DNA of 64,000 nucleotides from positions 366,398 to 430,397 of the forward strand of contig NW_020170438.1 of the NCBI RefSeq assembly GCF_000524195.1. The letters run 5' to 3'. The notes beneath the pieces were generated by a model that was not told where the DNA came from, searched no databases, and saw only the letters and a list, made by a program, of their open reading frames with translations. The translations under genes and the position numbers were made by a program. This document shows positions 50,901 to 63,162 of this stretch, piece after piece (within the stretch, counting starts at the first letter, position 1; each line of letters begins with the position of its first letter). The stretch is from Echinococcus granulosus. Taxonomy: Eukaryota > Platyhelminthes > Cestoda > Cyclophyllidea > Taeniidae.

Positions 50901-52286
50901 AGGTGATGGTCATGTGGGGCCCCAAGTCCCTAGCAATCTTAGCAGCCTATACTTACGCACACGCTGTAAGAGTACAGCACTTCCATAATCTGCTTTTTGA
51001 GGTGCCACCTCCTTATTTCCCTGTTTATTAACTCGACACAGCCCAGACCAAGGCGTTATATGAAGGTGTAGTTTGTAGCAACCTCGTGCCCCAAGGAAAA
51101 ATTATGCTTCACCCCTCATCACTTAATGCAAAAATATTTTGAAACGTTTGTTGTTCATTGTTTCAGTTAGCTATGGACAAATTCCCAAGGACACGTGATT
51201 AGTGCTTGGTTAACGCCACCGAAATGCATTAAAACACCCACATAATTTCAATTTAATTTGTCTATCATATTGCTCTATTCCGATCCTGAATTCGGTTCTA
51301 TTTAGAATTGAATTTATAACTTGACACGGAATAAATGTAACAGTTCTAGCCTAGTGACATTAAATATGTGGCAGCGTTGTTCAGCATGCATGAAAGTGAT
51401 TATTTGATGTCAGAAACGACACAAGCAACAAGCTGATAAGCTGGTGAAAACTTCTATAATTCCTAAAAATGTATTTACCTTTAATTTTTGTAAATTTAAT
51501 TTTGTTTGATTATGCCGAACAATGAGCTCATGCTTTACGCCACATTTAACTCCTCACGAATGCTACCCACATGTTCTTGTTATCCACACCACGAAAAATT
51601 CGTCGTTGATGTCTAAACGGATCTCCAAAGCATACACATTGAATCGCAGCTAAAATGAATAAATTATAACTACGTAATCGTTCCTTTGCGGCTTTCTATT
51701 CTTTGCTTTATCTAACTGTGGAATATTCAAGATTGATCAAGTATAAAGCCAATAAATTAGACAGCTTGTCACGTTAGAGATCAAGGAGAATAAGCAACCG
51801 AAATACTTATACACGAAAACTTGCCAGCTCAGTATCTTTGAACAAGTTGGAATGCGCTACAGATAATTGCGGCGACAATGTTAAATAAATACCCCAAATT
51901 TATCTTAATAGCATTAATTATGTAAAAATGCGCAAATAAAAAACTTGTTCATATTTATCGCAACATCTGGGAAGTGAATTGCAGGCTGATTTAGATATAG
52001 TAGAGCTTTTTGGTTGGGCCCGTGTTATATGTCATGTGCCCATTGCGGAGAAGGTCCCTTTTATCTCCGCAGAGGTCAGTGGCTGACTATCGGGGTAGGA
52101 AACACGGGTGAAGCTGCGCCCACCCCTCCGTCAAAGATGATTTCTCAGACTGATCGCTGAATTAAAACGTCGCAGAAAGCAAACAAGTTTAGTTTATAAT
52201 TAGATCTGTATATACCCACTACGGAGGTGCTACTGCCCATTGTGTGCTCTACAAATCCCGAATTCTACGTCCTACAAAATAGCCGC
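38940..52286. other. Long stretch without recognised genes
   Basis: No exon with known protein similarity was found on either strand. The upstream exons of the zinc-finger gene may be hidden here. Longest ORFs (about 125 codons at 45345-45722, overlapped on the other strand) look like chance. The 21-bp direct repeats at 42.4/42.9 kb are the only clear structure. Confidence 0.45.
42439..42910 (+). repeat. Pair of exact 21-bp direct repeats 451 bp apart
   Basis: The same 21 bases, AAAAGGAATG followed by TTTTTTCCCAA, occur at 42439-42459 and 42890-42910, and both are followed by a TGCA within a few bases. The sequence between shows no coding potential. Confidence 0.5.
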
Positions 52287-52500
52287 CATTAGACCCGGCT
52301 CCGAGGTAATGAAATAGATGTAGACCTTCAGGAAGGGTCATTTCTCGGCCTAGGAAAAAATAAATTGCCATAACACAATTCACAAACATTTTGCCTTTTT
52401 ACGTCAAGGTGCTGTTTGGAAAATTTCGCAGAAAAAATAAAATGACTGCAGACGACACAGCAGTCAGGAATCTCAGCTAGTAAGAGACGGCACTTTAAAT
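52287..52500 (+). repeat. Dispersed repeat family 2, copy A
   Basis: Blocks CCGGCTCC.AG.TAATGAAA.AGATGT, CGGCCTAGGAAAAAATAAA, CCATAACA, AAATAAAATGACT.C.GA.GA and CAG are shared in order and orientation with 59470-59695. The GC-richer sequence upstream to about 52010 may belong to the same element. Confidence 0.65.
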
Positions 52501-55500
52501 TAGGATGCAAAATTTGCTAATTTTGATCTTCCCATGCCGCTCATCCTGATTTTACCAGAGGACTGGTCGTAGTCAAAGCGGAGCGGCAACTGCAAAGGTT
52601 TAAATGGGAAGAAAGATGGGTAGTAGGTTAATGAATGAGTGTTTAAATGGGTGAACTCATCACCCTCATTTTTAAATTGCACCAGACGGGTCCTGACAGA
52701 GTGGAGAGCAGATTACGAGTATAACCTCTCACATCTCCTCCCGAATGGCGAGCCATTCCCCTATAATGGCATGTCAAGATTTTGACTTCAGACAAGACTC
52801 GGGGAGTCAAAGTTAGTAGTTGTATTTTATTTAATAGGCTAGATATCCCAAAATCGTCCCTTTGTCTACGTTTCGAATGCACGGATCAAGGCCGTAGAGC
52901 TTAACGTCCACTGACTAATGACACAATGGAATGTAAAAGACCGAACTCTTAGGTAATTTGTTTGCGAAAACTGTTTTTTTTTTATCACAGGCAAATACTT
53001 TCCCTTAATTAAAAGGACGAAAGTGTTGCTGTGCGTAGCACAGTGCAAGTGCTTCACATAGAAGAGAGCCAAAGCCGAAGATCAGACTTTTTCTGGATGA
53101 GGCCATACATTACTTTCGCTAAACCCAAGTTCACAAGTTTCTCCGCTTTTAAAATGGTAGAATGTTGGACGCAAAATAAATCCAAAATCGCCATTTTGTT
53201 AGTTCTTATTCCTTTCGGCTGATATCCAATACAGTCACAGGCAGTATCCACGTCACTTCTTTCCTCAGAAATCTAAATTTAGGCTATACTGCCGACTAAA
53301 ACTTCAAATACCCTAATCAGTGTCTCCTTTCTCTTTGCCATATACAGGACCGCCACCTTTTACTTCTGACAGCCAGCGCAAAACCCAGCGTCAACTTCTA
53401 GGAAGATGCTATTAGCTAGCGGACAGATTTGTTTGGAAACAGGTTATCTTTTTTGTTAACTCTTATTTTTTGTAGGAAAGAGGGAACGACAGGAAATTTG
53501 ATGAGATTTTAGATTTAATGCACAGAATTTAAGCAATTAGGGAAATGACCATACGAACCGTGGGGAAGGAGACCATAAAAGAACCCTCCTTTTCAGCATT
53601 TCTTGGGTAAACTGCTTCCCACGTTGGTAGTTTCTGAGTAAATTGTTTTAACGGTGGTAATCTAATGTAACAGGCGACCACAGCCGAACTAAATAGAAGG
53701 ACATCTAAAAGTTCGATTTCAGAGTTCGACCTTAAGTCCAAAGCCCTTTTAAATGTCCGCAATATTTAGAAATTGCTTTTCTCTCTCCTACGTATAATAG
53801 CTTACCCGAATGCCAAAAAAGATAGAGCATTTTTCCGTACACCATGGTGGAGCGATGTTTCACCTGCTTACCACCGATTGTGCATATGCACCATAAAACA
53901 CTGGTAGAGTGATTCGGTCCGTTGGTTAAATACTCTTAATTGCATTCCGCTATTAGCCTCGTGTTCTGAACCCTAATTTTTGACCTATTGGTTGAGTTGC
54001 ACGTGTCTGCTCTACTCACCACGTTTAAACCGGGTGATTTTTATGGCAATAAGTATGTCTGAGAAGAGGCTTGCCAAAACCATATTGACATTAGGGGTCT
54101 ACTAGAACCCTGAGTTTTAAGAAATAACCAATTAAAGAGCAAGCCAGACCCCAATGAACAATTGCCAGCGAATTTCACTACACACACAGTGATTCATATT
54201 TGCTTGTGGATGAGATAGTCCTTCACTTTGGGTTACTGTTGTTGAAAAAGGGTTCCATTAAGCGCAGTTTCCATTTGAGATATGATGGCAAGAAAATAGC
54301 CCATTCTTTAGCTCAATTTTTTGACAAATCCTTCTCTGATTGCTATCTTGTCTCGTGGTTTATTGCAAATCGTTGGAAGGTTTATGGGAGGCAAGGTAGA
54401 AATATTACCGAGGCGCGCAGAAGGGGAATGTTAAAGGCATTTAAGCCCTATGCTTAAAAATGAAGCTCCCTTTAGGCCAGTGTTCCTACCGCTATCAAGG
54501 ACATCCGAGGTGGCCTGTGTATTGGCCTCCCCCAATTCAGTTCCCCAAGAGGATGAAACTACACATCCAGTGGAGTTGCCTTGAGAGTTAGGTGGTGTTA
54601 CGGTCAAGCATCTTCTCATTTGCATACAACTTTGATAACTGGCGCAATTAGCTTATGCGTGTTTACCTACAAAACAACACATATTCCACCCTAGTATTAT
54701 AGATTCTTTCGTCTTGAGGAGAGACCTGGAGAGCAGCATTTTAGCAAAGGGTCAAAATGAATTGGAAAGGATGTAAAAGAGCATACCTTGCCATTTTGGT
54801 CAACCACAATCGGCCTTGGGATTAAGTGGAGGTGACCGAACCTCATCAGCGGTCTGTTTTTAAAGACCCATAACGAAAGTGTCTACCAATAGTTGGTGTA
54901 GGCAATAAAGTAACAGTAACAAAATTGCAATTGCTTCGTTGTTCCAACTTAACATACAGGCAAAGTCATAACTCACAGATTGGCTATCATTGTGCAGATC
55001 AGGAGGTTGTAGCTAACTTGTCTACAATGCACAAAACAGTGACATCAATTCTTGAGTACAGACAGTAGTTGTTTCTAACGTCATTGTAGCCCAATCACCT
55101 CGTAAATTTCGTAAAAATGGTACTGACCTTCATCATGTTGCAGCAAAGGGTATCACAAAAAATCTGGCCCTATATTTCAAACAACTGAATTAGACAAACA
55201 CTCTCGAGTTTATTGGCGGCAATGGCGTTGTTTATTGTTTACTTCAATCAAGAACCTTAAGGAGTAAAACTTCTAGCTTAACTGATTTCCAAGGCCGAAG
55301 AAGCGTCTCTTCAAATTTGTTATAAGTTACTCAATAGGTCATGCGGCTAGAAAATATGAATGTGACTATAAGATGGACAGATAATGATACAGATCTTTAA
55401 TTTGAGGAAGCAAAGTAAAACAACAGTATTAGAACCAAATTCCAGAGCCGCATGATGTGATAGAGCACTTCATTTATGCCTAGGTAGGCTAAAAAGGAAA

Positions 55501-58500
55501 GGTTCTGAGGAATGATGTGTAAGCGGATGACACTAATGTGCCAAATGTGAGCAGATGGCAATAGGTTTCTCTGTTTCCTTTACTGAAGTTATAAAATCGC
55601 TTCTTGTAGGAACGCTTACGGACGCCCTCCTCCCTGAAGTATACGAGCATTCGGTTGACTATTTACAAAAGAAACTTTTATGAGCGACAGCATTTTATCT
55701 GAAAGGTGATCACATCCTCTTTTTGTAGGTGTGTGCTGTATCCAAGACAACATTCTTCAGTAGGAATATTTTTTCTGTTGAGGTTTGAGCTACCTTGGAT
55801 AAATCTAACTCATTAAGGGCGAGCAGCAAGAGCCTCGCCTTCACAAACACCTAGGATAGTGCAAAATCTGCACTTCAGGGGACGTGAGCTCTATGACTGT
55901 GGAGATAGCGATACTGCCTCAACTTCATTTTTATTTCCTATTAATGACGTTCTTTCTAGCCGTGGCTGCCACCTCTCTTTAACATTGTGTGCTCCACTGA
56001 ACACTAGCAAAACCCACTAGTGGTGAAGGATTATGACAGATCGAAATATCGGTTTTAGTCCGACTTCTGGAGATGAAAGGCTTGATAACTGTGCGAATTA
56101 TGATTAGCTTGTGTCTCTTTGAGACAGGATTAAATATAGGATATTTCAAAAGTCCCTTATATATAATCTCCATCTCACTTTTCACAAATCCGGTAAGGTG
56201 GAGCACCCAGGCCTTAATTCTCAGGCACGGAGAGATTGAAAAGGCAAGCTAGCGGACTTATAATTTTGCTCTACCAATAAAATCTACCCAATTAAAGCAG
56301 AAAATTCAAGGACAGCAGCTTAGAAGGTACCGTACCCGGACGCTTTATCGAAGGACCGATGTACGGCATAGATGTTTAACATCAATGCATGTTGCTCCAA
56401 AATCATTTTTACACTTTCACTTCAATGCTCTCTAAATATAAAGCTTCTCCTGTCCAATTTCCTTCTGTCTTTCATTCAGTGATTTAAAACCTGTTTAGTA
56501 GTTGCTGGAATGAAATCGCCACTACAGTCGCTGCTTCCCCTTGCAATGCGTCCTTCTTGAGTAACGCTTATATGAAGAGGGAGGCGGTGGGGGCCGAGGC
56601 GAAGGAGGTTACTACTAATGAACCCCACTTCGAATGACCCACGAGCCATTTCGGATTTCAAAGATGCCATTGAGTTTGATGCACCATGAGCAGGAGCACA
56701 TAGAGAAAAAATGTATAAAGGGATAAGTTCGGTGGGATTATGAGTCTTTAATTTCAGACCTGTGTCTATCGCCTTGTGCAGAGGACTGTAACTATGACAC
56801 GCCGTACGAAATTGGTCGGGGCGGCTAACTACTTTAAAGTTAATTTTGGCATGACATCTACTTGGCTTGGTCACAAAAAGTTGTCCAAATTAGCTGCCTC
56901 AAATTTCACACTCTGGACTAATTAAGTTTACACTCAGTTGTCAGTGTCGTATGGGTAATGGCACAAATTTCTCAAGTTTAGCGATGTGACTCTCATGACG
57001 AGAATTTAAAGCTATGCTCATATCATCTGTTCAGAGCTTGACCTTAAATGCCCACGCATATTCATAATGGAAGTCATTTTTAAAACCCTAGTTCCCTGTG
57101 AGAGGGTGCTACGTCGGCAGCTAAGAAGCAGTTGTAACGTGATGCGAAGGGAAGTCAATATTAATGCATTTTCTGCTCAATATCTATAAAAAAATCGGTG
57201 ATTTTGGGCAAGATTTGAAGTTTTGAATGCTACTTACATAAAATAAAATTCAAAGATATCTAGTGATAAAGGACAGGAAGTAGAAAGACGACAAGATATT
57301 CCAGCGTCATAAATTCCACCAAATCAAATATATCTACCAACACACGAATGAGCAGCAACGTTTAATTTACCGTGGAGAAGAAACAGTGCAATTTATCCTC
57401 TTCTTGTGTTTTCATTTGTGGAGGTTCACAGTCAACATACTGACTTAATTTTAACCTGTCAAGAGTGATTAAGAAAATCCACCCAAGTCTGCCACAAATC
57501 AGCAAGGATGTACCCTCGTAATAACAGCCCTAGCAGTCGACAAAAGGTACACGGGATCACCAAAACTCACCTCGACAACAATAAAGCAAAGTAGGCTGGA
57601 TAAGTGGGCGGTTGATACAAGCTCTCGATAGCATCTAATCCACCTACTGAGGCATGAGACCGTGCTCGTGAATAGATTGCCTCACTATCACACGGGAATG
57701 TAAGAAAACATAGGTTACACAGTAATGTACTGCCTGCAATGAAACCAAAACAAGCCGATTTAATGGGAACTGAGTTATCTTGATGGCTACTAGTGGCATG
57801 TGTCATTCGCAGCAATCAACGATTTCAGAATTCCGGTGTAATCCACCCAAAATTCGCCAAAAAACGTGGTATAATCCACTAATAATGAAGTCCTCTCAGA
57901 CGCCACACAGAGGGAAGTGTATTTTTGAAGTAAGGGTAAAAAAAACTTTACACAATTGTTGGTGGAATATGCGTTTGCTTCTTATGCCTAAAGGTTCTTA
58001 TGTGTGATTAACTTCCGTCTTATTATTATTCTCAAAAGGACGTCGGTGAAGTGTTTCTTTACTTCGGTAGGCTCTTTTAGCCCAGAGATCTGCTGAGGCT
58101 CGTCCAGACACAATCGTAGTGAAAATGAGGAGTGAAGCAGGATGCCTTACTGAGGGTTCATCCAAGACTGCGATCTAAAGGCGTTTGGCTTGATGAACTA
58201 GATTAGCCAGACGAAGGTGAAGGTAAACCACCTGAATGGCGGTAATGTAGAAGTCAGCAGATCTTATTCACACGCTCTGTGTTTGACAGGCGTCTAATGA
58301 AACAACCTTTAAAGTGCAAGGATTTGTGAGCATCACTGACCCATCCTAGGATGGTCTGCCCCACCTCGTCACCTGGCATACGTTAATTTCTCAATGCGTT
58401 GACCAGGTGCCCAGGGTCTGACGCTACGTTGGCTTGATGATCTTTGTACAGTGGGCTGGGAAAGGAACATCCACAACTGGAATTATCACCAATAGGTGTA

Positions 58501-59469
58501 CGCACGGCCACCTTTGAAACACTTTCCCTATTCAACTATATTGCTGCAAAGCGTCCGAGCATCCACTCATCTCACTATGAGTGCCCGCTCTTGTCTGGAC
58601 TGGCCCAAGCAAGAAATGGGCCCCAACTGGAAGTAAGAAGTCACACTTGGCACTTACCACTGCACAAAGGACTACCGACTCGTCACCTTGCTTACAAAAG
58701 GTCAAACTATTTTAACCAACTAAAGGCCTTCCCGCAAATGGAGAAGCTGTTATGCCAAATTCAAATGTCTTCTTAAATGTCATCTTATTATGTGCAGATA
58801 TGGCTTAAAAACAATACTTCTGATCAAAAAGTAAAAGCTGAATTCAACGTATTCACTCATGCAGAATATCTAAACCGGCACAGTGAAGAAAATAGTCAAA
58901 CTCTCCATCAACCACATTTTTGAAGATGACCTCACAAATTTCGACTCTAACATGAGAGAATGACAGATTGTTTCGTGAGCTCACTGATATTTGTCTCTTG
59001 CATTAACCCGACTCATGATAGTTGGACTGGTGCATTTAACGCGTCCGTGAGACGTCCACCATCAAGCATGGCAAGGACTACCATGCTGTCTGCTAAAAGG
59101 GAGTGCTGGCAGCCCCATGAACACCTCCTTTACGAAAGGTGGACTTTATGCATATCCTTGCCTTTGCAGCGCATTCTCCTTATTTATTCTGCCAACCCGT
59201 TAGGCGAAATTCATATTAGTACTTAACTAGGAGCGAGGATCTTGATACAAGCATTCTCTCCTCGTCTAATCCGTGATTCTTTCGTACACTCTTTCTTATT
59301 TGCCCGATTGATTTAGGTAAGAGAAGTTTGTCTGTTCGAGCAGCATGAACGTTGAGGAAGTTGTTTAGACCGAAGTGGTAGTTAAGATTTTTTACAAACA
59401 AATCCAAACTAGTTACAAGGAGCATAGATATTTTCTTCTTGATATAGCCAAATGCATCATTCCGCTCTT

Positions 59470-59695
59470 ATTTCCTCGAAGCCGGCTCCAAGTTAATGAA
59501 ACAGATGTTGGCCTTTAAGTTTCCGGCCTAGGAAAAAATAAACACCCATAACAGTCTATAAATATGATGTCTTCACTTTCCGGCGCTCGTGAGAAAGTTG
59601 CACAGGAAAAAAGTAAAGTGACTCCGCAGAAGATGCGGCGATTAGACATCTCGGACAGTGAGTGACGACGCCCTTAATAAAAAGGGAATGGCTTG
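59470..59695 (+). repeat. Dispersed repeat family 2, copy B
   Basis: Counterpart of 52287-52500, including GCCGGCTCCAAGTTAATGAAA and CGGCCTAGGAAAAAATAAA. Its left edge lacks the GC-rich upstream part seen at copy A. Confidence 0.65.
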
Positions 59696-60206
59696 TGGAA
59701 GCCTACCCTAGTTTTTGCTTAATCTAGTGCCATCTAATTGACTAAAATTAACAACATCATCTCTTTGGTAGAGTTTTAATTTAAAGTGGCTCCTTGTTTG
59801 GGCTTCGATAAAATTAGCCTAAAGCTGATCCTTTTATGGTTCCAGCTCCATGTTTTAAAGCGATTTTTACAACTACCATAATTCGGGCTCCTGAGAAGTG
59901 AAAAATCCAAAGACTTTCCAGAAACCTTTCACTGATCATTCCTCTGCGATGACAAATAGTGGGATCCGATGTCAAATCATGATGGGTTTCCTGTCCATCC
60001 ACTGTTTCAGCCTTCTGAGAAAAACTTGAATGACAACTGGGTTGCCGTCAAGATTAGCAGTTCTCCCCTAACAACTTCAAACGTGGATATGTTTGGTTAA
60101 AAGTGTTACATTAATTCTTTTTCACTAATAGAATATGCTGTCCCTAGATAGGCAAATTTGTGTTGGACGAGAGATGTTTGACACATACTTATGTAGTGGT
60201 TAACAA

Positions 60207-60291
60207 AAAATTTTGACGTAGATGTATGGAATGATCGAACAAGCTCGATCATTCTCGGCACAAGTTGCTGCTATGACAATGTCAAAATTTT
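60207..60291. repeat. Nested inverted repeat (fold-back, 85 bp)
   Basis: Inner arms GAATGATCGA (60229-60238) and TCGATCATTC (60245-60254) are perfect complements around a 6-nt loop. Outer arms AAAATTTTGAC (60207-60217) and GTCAAAATTTT (60281-60291) are also perfect complements. Confidence 0.75.
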
Positions 60292-61115
60292 GCTATTCTA
60301 TTAGGCCTTATTATGCATGAAAAGATAGGTATGCATCAGTTTGCCGGTGCGGCAGACTGTTTTGCTTGGCTATTTTTTTGCTTACAGAGACCTCTGATGG
60401 TTCAAGCTTTTGTCCTTTGCGTATTTTAAGGCCCCATTTTCAGAATCGTTTACTTACTTTGTGTAAGATTTATCATTTACTGATCTAATTTATTATAAGT
60501 TCCCCTGATTCTACTAATATTTTTACCATTTAAACTATTTTGCGTATGTAGTATTGGTTTGTTCTCATAGCATTTCTCTTCGGCTGTGAATACTCCATTG
60601 ACAAATGAAACTTGAAGAGCTTTCATGATTTCACGGTTATAGATAACCGTTGTTAAAAGTGACGGAACAGCAAAAGATGGTTAAAGTTATTTCATTGGTA
60701 CGTTTTTTTGATTCATCAACATTAAATCCAATTTAAGCCGTAACAATGCGCCCTGATTTCTAAAGCAATTTGCGGAACCGTTAAAGCCAAACCTTCTACG
60801 ACCTGTTTGTATTAGTGTAAAAAATGTTTTAATAAGGCCATCATCGTTTATTTCGCTTTAAGGCTTCTGCCATCAGAATGTTGGGAGAAAATCGACCACA
60901 ATTACAACTGTTGATCAAAAACCAAAATATTTAATTTCTGGTTTCAACTCACGATAACCCTGCATCTTCCCCATTTCATTCACCTTGCCCAATCCTTTTG
61001 GAATGCGATGTGTTGCAAGTCGGCGCCGCAAACTGCTAAGTAGTAATTCCCACGTATATATGATTCGCAGGCTCGGATGAGAAAATTGGGACTCCACATA
61101 CCTGGCACGTTGGTA

Positions 61116-61137
61116 AAAATAATAATAATAATAATAA
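61116..61137 (+). repeat. AAT microsatellite
   Basis: An uninterrupted run of about seven AAT units. It causes poly-Ile in the overlapping minus-strand ORFs, which are not genes. Confidence 0.85.
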
Positions 61138-62788
61138 GGAAGTCCAAAAAATGCGGTTTTCGTGTTTGTCTGCTTGAAAAAATATTTTTTTCCACCAGCA
61201 GAAAAAACTGATGCATGACTTCAATATCCCACGTGGAACAATCACAGAATGCGGTGCTCTCTTCCAGATTCCCAAAGATCGAACCAACAAAACTTGGCCT
61301 GTTTTGAACGAGAAGTATCTCCAAGGAAAGCAGAAGCTTTTTAGCCTACGTACAACCAAAACGCCCGAATAAACTTTATCTGATGCTACAGGCGAATGTG
61401 AGCACTTATGCAAACTAAAAATAGCCGAAAGAACTCAGTTGTACTCTCTATAAAATAATGAATTCATTTTAATTTTTCCTCATTCCTTATGCACTCAAAT
61501 CCGTCAGCTTTTACAAATCAGTTTATTAGTAGCTGATTTGTCGGTCTTGATATTTTCTCCCATTAATTTTGAGTCGATCATTTTTGCTCAAAAATTAGCC
61601 TTAAATTTCGATAGTTTAGGCGATGATTACCTCTCTTAACACCTTTGCCTTCTGAGTCTCCGAGGCAAGATCTATCGCTACAGCCGAGATACTTTGGGGC
61701 TCGAATGTGACGTCAGTTGCCATGACTGTTCCAGGTCAAATCAAATGTGACCCCAAAAAGTAAAGCATAGTCGACACCTGTATTAGCGTTTCAAATATGT
61801 TTGTAACACGCAACCCATTGCAATCATTTGACCGTATTTTGATAAAGATTAAATGCCTTCCTCACTTGTTGTGAGACCTTCGATAAGTAAATCGGCGCTT
61901 CGTGCCCATATGAATCTGGTAGCGACCATTTTAAAATTGTCGCACATTTATTTTGTATTTGTTCACCTTAAAGTAAACCATTACAAAAGGGAATATTTTG
62001 GCCTCTTCTAAGTGCAATGTTCTACTGCCGCGCTCTCACTCTAGCCAAATTTGGGAGAAACGTTCCATGGGTTGGTAGTGAGTATAAATATCGAGGACGG
62101 GCCATATTTCTAGATTAATCCAAAATATTTAGGAAATATTGAGCAGAAAATTAAAAATTAAGTTAGCTTTGACTAGCACACATCTACGCCCTATAATATT
62201 TGCAAACAAACAATTTCCCGCCTTAATGACCTTCCTGCGTTTGGGTGAGTTTCATCCAACTTTGAGGTGACACTTTTACTCCCCTGATGGCGACACAAAC
62301 ACCACAACCTCAAATTCCGCTACCACAGCAAAGCCTCAATCGACAACACGTAAATGGCAATCAGAAGCAAGTTGACTGTATGTAATCAAGGCTCTTAGTT
62401 TATTTCTACCAATATATCTTCTCCATAACAAGTGAATCCCTATTCTAGAATTTAATAACACCCAGGATGCGTTCTTGGTCGTAAAGCAACAAATTTTAAG
62501 GCATCTTTAGGAGAAGTGAATTGCTTTACTTCTATTTTAAGGCCCAAACCACATTGAAACAAAAAAAGAAAGCAGATCTTAGTCCCTAATTCTAATCAGT
62601 AATTTATTGTTCTGCAACATGATTTATTTTACAGAGAGAAAGCGTTGAGAAGGATCCCGGTAATTGTAATACACTTTGCGACAAGTAGAATGGTGAATTT
62701 TGCGTTTGCCCTGTAGATTAAAAGAGATAGACGCTCATGATACGAGGAGTTCAGGAGAGTCAAGAGTAGATCCACAATGATAACAAAC

Positions 62789-63162
62789 CTTGACCGCTTT
62801 GAAAATGACTATTCCCACTAGCGTGGCAATAAGGGCAGGGCCACGTAATGACAATGGGAAATGTGATTGGTTCTCCCAGAGCAGCATTGGCAATGAACCA
62901 TGAGGACTGGGCCAGACTTCAGAGAATGCCACTGAGAAGGGAGGTAATGATGGCCTGTTAGGCAGGAAACCAGGGTTGGTTGCACTTCACCAGAGCGTAA
63001 ACCACAAAGATGACCGTTGAAGCCAACCAGATTCCAACAAAGTTGACAAACACGTAGTCCACACCAGCTTGGCTAGCGTCCTTTACCATACTCTGAATGT
63101 AGATGGTGGGGATAAAAGTGTTTCCGTAGAAGGAACCAGCTGCATTGGCGAGAAGGGTACCG
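62789..63162 (-). pseudogene. TMEM144: TMEM144-like membrane protein fragment with two stops and a frameshift
   Basis: TMEM144 is a ten-helix transporter-like membrane protein of the drug/metabolite-transporter type. After acceptor CCTGTAG the block reads GTLLANAAGSFYGNTFIPTI, GVDYVFVNFVGIWLASTVIF, then SSWFIANAALGEPITFPIVI and, in another frame, GPALIATLVGIVIFKAVK. These match human SGVLYGSTFVPIIYI, LDYVFAHFSGIFLTSTVYF, CCWFIANHSLS, SFPIITAGPGFIA and IFMFKEIKG in order. Breaks: TAA at 62958-62960, TGA at 62919-62921 (where the family has Trp), and one extra base near 62841-62850. Exons for the N-terminal half and last helix were not found. It could be a pseudogene or a real exon with sequence errors. 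Confidence 0.72.

Larger units (their letters stand above)
52501..62788. other. Stretch without recognised genes, containing repeats
   Basis: Contains repeat family 2 copy B, the fold-back at 60.2 kb and the AAT microsatellite. A 132-codon minus ORF at 56476-56874 is the longest uninterrupted frame but has no recognisable motif. The missing last exon of the TMEM144-like locus would be expected near its right end and was not seen. Confidence 0.45.

Noticed and set aside
56476..56874. 132-codon minus-strand ORF
   Set aside because: No motif, no repeat, no plausible splice partners; its length is only slightly above what chance gives in 64 kb.
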